Assembly (NCBI GenBank): GCA_900491605.1
Contig: UESW01004373.1
Coordinates: 253,467-317,466 of the forward strand
Direction of reading: 5' to 3'
Length of the DNA: 64,000 bases
Source: Calamus simplicifolius
Lineage: Eukaryota; Streptophyta; Magnoliopsida; Arecales; Arecaceae
Part shown: positions 58,827 to 64,000 of the stretch, piece by piece
How the letters are laid out: the number at the start of each line of letters is the position of its first letter
Numbering within the stretch: position 1 is the stretch's first letter
Position numbers and translations under genes: made by a program
Notes under the pieces: generated by a model
The model's database searches: none
Told to the model about the DNA's origin: nothing
What the model saw: the letters and a program-made list of their open reading frames with translations, nothing else

Positions 58827-60045
58827 ATTAAATTTAAATTTTAAAAATATTATTTTTAATTTAAAATTAAAGATAAGATAAATTTTTAAAACCATGTGGT
58901 TCTCTAGAAAAAACCTTAGCTTGTTATAATATATTGGATATTTTTTTGGATCCATGGAGCATAGAAAGCAGAAAGAATTTATCGTCTGATCCCTCCAAAG
59001 GTGGACACGGTGGTAATGATGTGAAGTAGCGTATATTTATTATCGCTACAAAAACCAGGAATGGTTTTACGGCTTGGATTGGGTGAAACAAACGATAGAG
59101 ATTAATTTTGCCAGAGGTAGGACATATAAATTCTTTAGAGCAAATGAAGGAGTGATCTGATTTGTCGAACCCGAATGAAGCTAATCATATTATATATCAT
59201 CCAAAGAGTTATAGTTGAAAAATTAGCAAAAACGCACATCCCTATGGATATAGATTGGTATGATGGACTTGTCGATTTGGGTGGGTCAATCTATTGTAAC
59301 ATCTCCACTTGCTAACAAATGAATAATAGCATCAATACAAAAATTGTGCATGCAAAGAGTTGTAATTAAAAAAAAAAGAGTGAGAAAATCTTTATGTGCT
59401 CCAAAGTTCTAACACAATAGCTTTCACATCGCAGCAAAAATAGACCTCGATTATTTATCCCTCCACCATGAAAAAACCCTTAGATAGAAGGATGACCATT
59501 AAATTAAACAATAACAACAAAATAAAATATTTAATTCTTTAGTCCTTCGTGGCACTACATTCTTGAGGAGAAATAACAATACAATATAAAAGTTAAATTG
59601 AAGAGCCACAAAGTCCTCCGATATGATATCCCTTCGCTCCTCTGCTAAACATGTTGGCCCCATCCACATTTTCGAGGGACCGCCGCACCATGGAGCTCAA
59701 CCCTTGGAGTTTCTTCTGCCACCACATCTCCTTTTCCCCGACCTCTGCTAGCCATCCACGCTATTTTTTCCATCGTTTCTGCGAGGACCATTAACCCCAA
59801 ATTCAGCTCTATAGTGTGATGGTGGGACTCGATCATAGCCGGCTCTTTAGGTATGGATGGTATGGAAGCAGCCGATGAGGACCTTGGCCAGACCCTCTCC
59901 GGCGGCCTCCGAGCATGCCGGTGCCCGGTAACCGACGACATTAGGTTGTTTGGTCCTCCTGCAGGTCAATTCTTGTGGTACGCTTCCGAACGCTACCTTG
60001 CTTTTTGTAGGCAATTTCTTGGATGATAGCATTTAAATTTCTTGG
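58827..60045 (+). repeat. RU copy 8, right part
   Basis: ATTAAATTTAAATTTT continues the unit cut at 43965, then GATATCGCTACA, GTAACATCTCCACTTGC, the GC-rich module (59640-59950) and GGCAATTTCTTGGATG (60010). The 98-codon minus ORF at 59645-59941 reads through the GC-rich module; product not recognised. Confidence 0.8.
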
Positions 60046-60897
60046 ATCCCCTGCTTGAGGATAACATGTTTTCATCCATTTGAAGCTCAGGGAGAATATT
60101 GAGCTCAAAAAATTTTGCTAAGCACTACCTATAAACCTGTTGCCTCTTAGCATACTGTAATAAATACATATATTATTTGTATTAATTATAATAAATATAT
60201 TTATATTTATTATATTAAATATAATAAATATATATTATTAAATATATATTTTATATTAAATTAATTATTTGTCTAATATTCATTGATAGTTTGTAAATTA
60301 AATATGTTAATTTTTCTTATAGGCTTCTGGAGCATCAGATCCTTGCGGACAGGTGACGACCTTCCTCATGTAGATCATTGACAGTAGCTTTTTTTATTTT
60401 ATATCTTTCATTTCATATATCTTTAAATTTCTTGAAACTTTAAATTGTAACACTCTCTTGATGTAATGAAATTTATTTTTGAAATTTTAATTTGAATGTG
60501 AAGAATATGTGCAATGTGATTTTTTTTGTTATGATTGCATTGTATATAACAGGTTTAATATAAATTTTATCTTAATTGCATAGGTTTAAAAAAACAGGTT
60601 TAATATAATTTTTTTAACTTTTCTGTTCTTTATTTTATTTTTTTAAAAAATAGAATATGCTAATGCTTTTAAGCATCGGCAACCGTCAGCATTTTTTGGC
60701 ACGTCCCGATGCTTTAAAGCGTCAGAATATCGCGACACTAATTGAACTTGCCGACGCTTTAAAGCATCGGTGACACTCTTCCGATGCTTCCAAAGCGTTG
60801 GCAAATAACGTCTCCACCTGTCGAAGAATATTTTTTGATGCTTTAAAGCATCGGCAAATGACATTTTTAGCATCGAGAAATCAGGAATTTGTTGTAG
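60046..60897 (+). mobile_element. CACTA 3' end fragment with GATGCTTTAAAGCATC subterminal repeats
   Basis: A possible last exon after TTTCTTATAG (60322: GCTTCTGGAGCATCAG) is followed by an AT-rich 3' region. Then come six or more inverted copies of GATGCTTTAAAGCATCGGCA (60655-60865) and a degraded terminus TTTGTTGTAGTC. GTAGGCAATTTCTTGGATGA stands on both sides (60008 and 60918), so RU sequence flanks it in duplicate. Confidence 0.55.
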
Positions 60898-60904
60898 TCG
60901 CGAA

Positions 60905-61230
60905 CACTACCTTGTTTTTGTAGGCAATTTCTTGGATGATAGCATTTAAATTCGAAGGCTCCATAAGCAAGACAAGATTAATTTTTTAAAAACATAAATT
61001 TATTTTTAAAATTTTATATAATTAAATTTAAATTTTAAATTTATTAATTTCAAAATTTAAAATTTAAAGAAAATATATGTCAAAAAATTATTTTTAAAAT
61101 TTTTAAAAAATCAATTAATTTTGTTAAATAAAATATATAAAAAATTAATAAATAATTTTAAAAAAATATTAAATAAAAATAATTTGATAAATTTAAGGAT
61201 AGAATGATGTGATATCTTATGAGTAACAAA
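60905..61230 (+). repeat. RU tail fragment
   Basis: ACCTTGTTTTTGTAGGCAATT, ATTTAAATTCGAAGGCTCC and TTAATTTTTTAAAAACATAA match 24250-24760. It ends at the LINE. Confidence 0.65.
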
Positions 61231-62053
61231 TGAGCATAAATTTTTTCATAGATTTAGAATGCTTGAAGTTAAAAAGCTTTGAGTAAAATGAAAAATGTAA
61301 AGGCATAGATCAGATGCGATCCTATTGAGGTTTGAAATTTTTAAGAGTAATTGGAGCTATATGGTTAATCAATTTATTTAACAGGATTGTAGTAACTAAA
61401 AGAATGTTGGATGATTGGAGAAAAAGGATATTAATACTCGTATACAAAAATAAAGGAGATATTTAAAACTATGCAAATTATAGAGGGATTAAGCTAATGA
61501 GTCGTAAAATGAAATTATGGGGATGAAACTTTGGTGTCAAATAATTAATTTAGATTTATGCCTGAAAGATCGATCATGGAAGCTATTTATTTATTAAAAA
61601 TATTGATGGAGAAAAATAGAAAAAAGTAAAAAGGCCTTCATATGGTCTTTATTGATTTAAAAAAGTATATGATAGAGTATCTAGAGAAATAATATGGTGA
61701 GTTTTAGAGAAAAAAAGGGGTTACCAAGGTACATAGAATTGATAAAAGATATATATGATAGAGCAATAACTATTGTTAAAACAATAATAGAAGAAACTAG
61801 TGAGTTTTTACTGTATGTTTACCTTAAGTCCATAGCTTTTTGTATTAATTATAGATGAATTAACCAAATATATTCAAAATGATATCCCATTGTGTATGTT
61901 ATCTGAATATAATATAGTGTTAATTGATAAAACTAAATCTAGAGTAAATGCTATAAAACTAAATCTAGAGTAAATGCTAAGCTAGAGATTTGGAGTGAGG
62001 CTTTATAATTTAAAGGTTTTAAGATTAGTAGAACTAAAATTGAATACATGAAA
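61231..62053 (+). pseudogene. RTE-type LINE fragment
   Basis: Reads TKRMLDDWRKRILILVYKNK, NYRGIKLMSRKMKLWG, VYDRVSREIIW and CMLSEYNIVL (catalytic FADD lost). It is the counterpart of 35630-36370. A 26-bp stretch around AAACTAAATCTAGAGTAAAT is duplicated at 61929 and 61954. Cut at 62053 by a CACTA element. Confidence 0.75.
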
Positions 62054-62097
62054 CACTACAAGAAAAATGATTTATTAGTAAATTAATTCATAGCAAT

Positions 62098-62345
62098 ACA
62101 TCCCAAAATCGTTGTAATAAGTTATTGTCGTAATAACTTATTACGACAAAAATAATTTCGTCCTAGTAAATAACATATTACAGCTGCCTATTATAGTGAA
62201 TTAATTTTGTCATAATATCTTGTAACCTATTACGGTGAATTAATTTTCGCAGCTATTACAATAACTTATAATCTATTACGGTGAATTAATTTTGCTATAA
62301 TAGGCAGCTATTATGGAAAAATTAATTCACCATAATAACTTGTAA
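62098..62345. repeat. CACTA subterminal inverted repeats, block 1
   Basis: Copies of CTATTACGGTGAATTAATTTT and its inverse, about ten half-sites. They are likely transposase-binding sites. Confidence 0.75.
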
Positions 62346-62529
62346 TTTTAATTTTTTTATTTTATACCGTTACAATAATTTAATATAATATTAAAGCAAC
62401 GATATTAGGAATGATTTTTTGCTTCAAATTTTTTACAAAAAAATAAATAAAACTTTTCATTCATTTCAATAAAATCATCATATACAATGTTTTTATAAAT
62501 ATATAATTAAAAAAAATACATATCACTAA

Positions 62530-63014
62530 GGGCACTATGGAGGAAATGGGGTCATCCTCGATGATCTTTTGTTGCTAAGTGATGATATCCTTATGTTGAC
62601 TCAATTGCTCTCGGCACTCATATAGTTTCCCTCGACACTCATGTTGCTTATACTTTAATTGTGAGTTTTTAGAAGATAAAGAACTACCTCTAGTTCTCGA
62701 TGTACCCTTCGATAGTAGACTCAATCCCCTTTTATAACCAAATCTAAAACCTAAAACCTTCTCAAAAGTAACATCTTCATTGATTGGTTCTACTATGAAG
62801 AAAGTCGCTCTACTAACTATGCCTGCAATGAAAAGAAAATAAATTCAATATATTTAGTATAAACATTACATTCAAGAATATTGTATTTTTAATTGATAAA
62901 ACTTACATGAGTATCTTCAGCTCTTTCATTAATCCATTGATTCTTCTTTTTAACAAAATGAAGAGTATTCTATAGATGAAGTCTTGATGGCTCCTCTTTC
63001 ATAACATGATCTCT
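62530..63014 (-). pseudogene. CACTA TNP1-like (transposase_24) C-terminal exons
   Basis: The upstream exon 63014-62907 lies between CTTTTCCAG and GTAAGT and reads RDHVMKEEPSRLHL, a stop, then FVKKKNQWINERAEDTH. An intron of about 84 bp ends in TTTTCATTGCAG. The downstream exon from 62822 reads VEPINEDVTFEKVLGFRFGY, KRGLSLLSKGTSRTRGSSLS and a Gln-rich coiled-coil tail HECRGKLYECREQLSQHKD to about 62530. The 'EKVLG.R.GY.RGL' block is the transposase_24 signature of En/Spm-type plant elements. The stop TAG in the upstream exon suggests decay. The tail probably mediates oligomerisation on the subterminal repeats. Confidence 0.65.
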
Positions 63015-63289
63015 CTGGAAAAGAAATAATAATAGTTTAAGATAATAAATTTTGTCAAAAAAGGATAATCATAATATGAAACTTTTGTGATACTACAAAC
63101 TTGGAACATTTGTAATACTAAACATCAACTAGCTACATGAAGTTATGGTAATAAGGAACTTCATAAACAAGCTGAAACAAGAAACTCAATTGCTATTCTG
63201 CTTAATTTAACCCTTTTGAGTTCATCTATCTGATACACATGAACTAAGACATTTGTTTCTTTGCTAGATCCTCTAGTAATAAGGATTTT

Positions 63290-63890
63290 TTTTACTTTTC
63301 TTTCCTTTTTTTATTACAGCGAAATATATTTCGTCATAATAAAATAACCTATTACGATGAAATTTAAATTTCGTCGTAATAGGTATATTCAGGATTTTTT
63401 CTTTTACTTTTCTTTCCTTTTTATTATGGTGAAAATATATTTTGTCGTAATAAACTAACCTATTACGACGAACTTTAATTTTCATCGTAATAGGTATATA
63501 TCATGATTTTTTTTCTTGCTTTTCTTTCCTTTTTATTATGGCGAAAATTATTTTCGTCGTAATAAATTAACCTATTATGATGAAAATTTAATTTTGTCGT
63601 AATAGTATATATCAGGATTTTTTTTACTTTTCTTTCCATTTTATTACGGCAAAAATATATTTCACCGTAATAAACTACCCTATTATGACGAAATTTGATT
63701 TTCATCGTAATAGGTCATGATAATATATTTTTTTTATTTTTCTTTTATTTTATTACAGTGAAACTATTTTTCACCGTAATAAACCGATCTATTACAACGA
63801 AAAATAAATTTCATCGTAATAGAATGAAAAAAAATCTTAATCTATTATGGGATCTTGTTACAATGAAAATTAATTCGTCGTAATAAGGTC
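63290..63890. repeat. CACTA palindromic array, block 2
   Basis: About five units of roughly 112 bp, each with inverted pairs such as ATTACGACGAAA/TTTCGTCGTAAT, followed by TTTACTTTTCTTTCC. Units start near 63296, 63411, 63521, 63631 and 63740. They create spurious Lys/Asn-rich minus-strand ORFs. Confidence 0.85.
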
Positions 63891-64000
63891 CCGCTTTTCC
63901 CTTTTCCCTAAGACCCTCGCGCGATTTTCTTTCGTGAAACCCTTGCTCCCGCCGTCTTCCCCCTCGAGCTCCTCTCCGCCGCCGTTGGCCCCCGGATAGT

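Larger units (their letters stand above)
62054..64000 (-). mobile_element. CACTA (En/Spm) transposon end, continues past the window
   Basis: Begins CACTACAAGAAAAATGATTT, the canonical CACTA terminus, inside a LINE. Two blocks of palindromic subterminal repeats (62098-62345 and 63290-63890) flank part of a transposase-type gene on the minus strand (62530-63014). The GC-rich end (63890-64000) looks like a different module, perhaps 5' gene sequence. The other terminus is beyond the window. Confidence 0.85.

Noticed and set aside
1..64000. tRNA genes
   Set aside because: No sequence with a convincing cloverleaf and T-loop was found by eye; primer-site matches are only tRNA-complementary. A tRNA search program would settle this.

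Overview
The window is plant nuclear DNA, most likely from a large, transposon-rich angiosperm genome; a monocot is possible but not proven. The evidence is a Sirevirus long terminal repeat, a Tat-lineage Ty3/gypsy element with an antisense extra gene, an Athila-like gag, an RTE-type LINE, CACTA, hAT and Mutator-type DNA elements, a plant-type 25S rRNA fragment and the last exon of a cysteine-rich receptor-like kinase. I see no intact cellular gene, tRNA gene or CRISPR array. Nearly every open reading frame is a decayed transposon gene or a repeat shadow.

The backbone is one low-copy, AT-rich repeat unit ('RU' below), about 3 kb when complete. It occurs at least eight times, always on the + strand: near 6.6-7.8, 8.7-9.8, 15.4-15.8, 17.2-18.7, 21.7-24.3, 24.3-25.9, 38.7-39.1, 43.0-44.0 continuing at 58.8-60.0, and 60.9-61.2 kb. 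Other elements sit inside these copies. Undisturbed copies serve as empty-site references, so several insertions can be placed exactly.

Layout. 1-4.2 kb: 3' part of a Sirevirus (env-like ORF, purine tracts, LTR). 4.6-8.7 kb: two pieces of a minus-strand copia-like element and a Sirevirus LTR fragment. 9.8-12.3 kb: hAT end and decayed transposase, joined to an acidic 22-residue-repeat ORF and a DUF1985-like fragment. 12.4-14.4 kb: a satellite with a 230-bp dimer unit. 14.7-15.3 kb: a repeat shared with 34.8-35.4 kb. 16.2-17.2 and 18.7-19.9 kb: minisatellite-like arrays. 20.0-21.7 kb: GC-rich DNA and a 25S rRNA fragment bracketed by inverted repeats. 26-29.2 kb: Athila remnant and a CACTA end. 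30.5-33.6 kb: copia pol remnant. 33.6-34.8 kb: a Mutator-type MITE and a hAT element carrying a captured gene fragment, both with perfect target duplications. 35.6-37.1 kb: RTE LINE. 40.8-41.1 kb: kinase last exon with a frameshift. 43.97-58.82 kb: a complete but decayed 14.9-kb Tat element with a perfect 5-bp target duplication. 61.2-62.05 kb: second LINE. 62.05-64 kb: end of a CACTA element with dense palindromic subterminal repeats, running off the window.

Decay pattern. In the Tat gag-pol frame many stops are TAG where the frame suggests a glutamine (CAG), and the two Tat LTRs differ mostly by transitions. Both fit C-to-T decay of CHG- and CG-methylated, silenced DNA.
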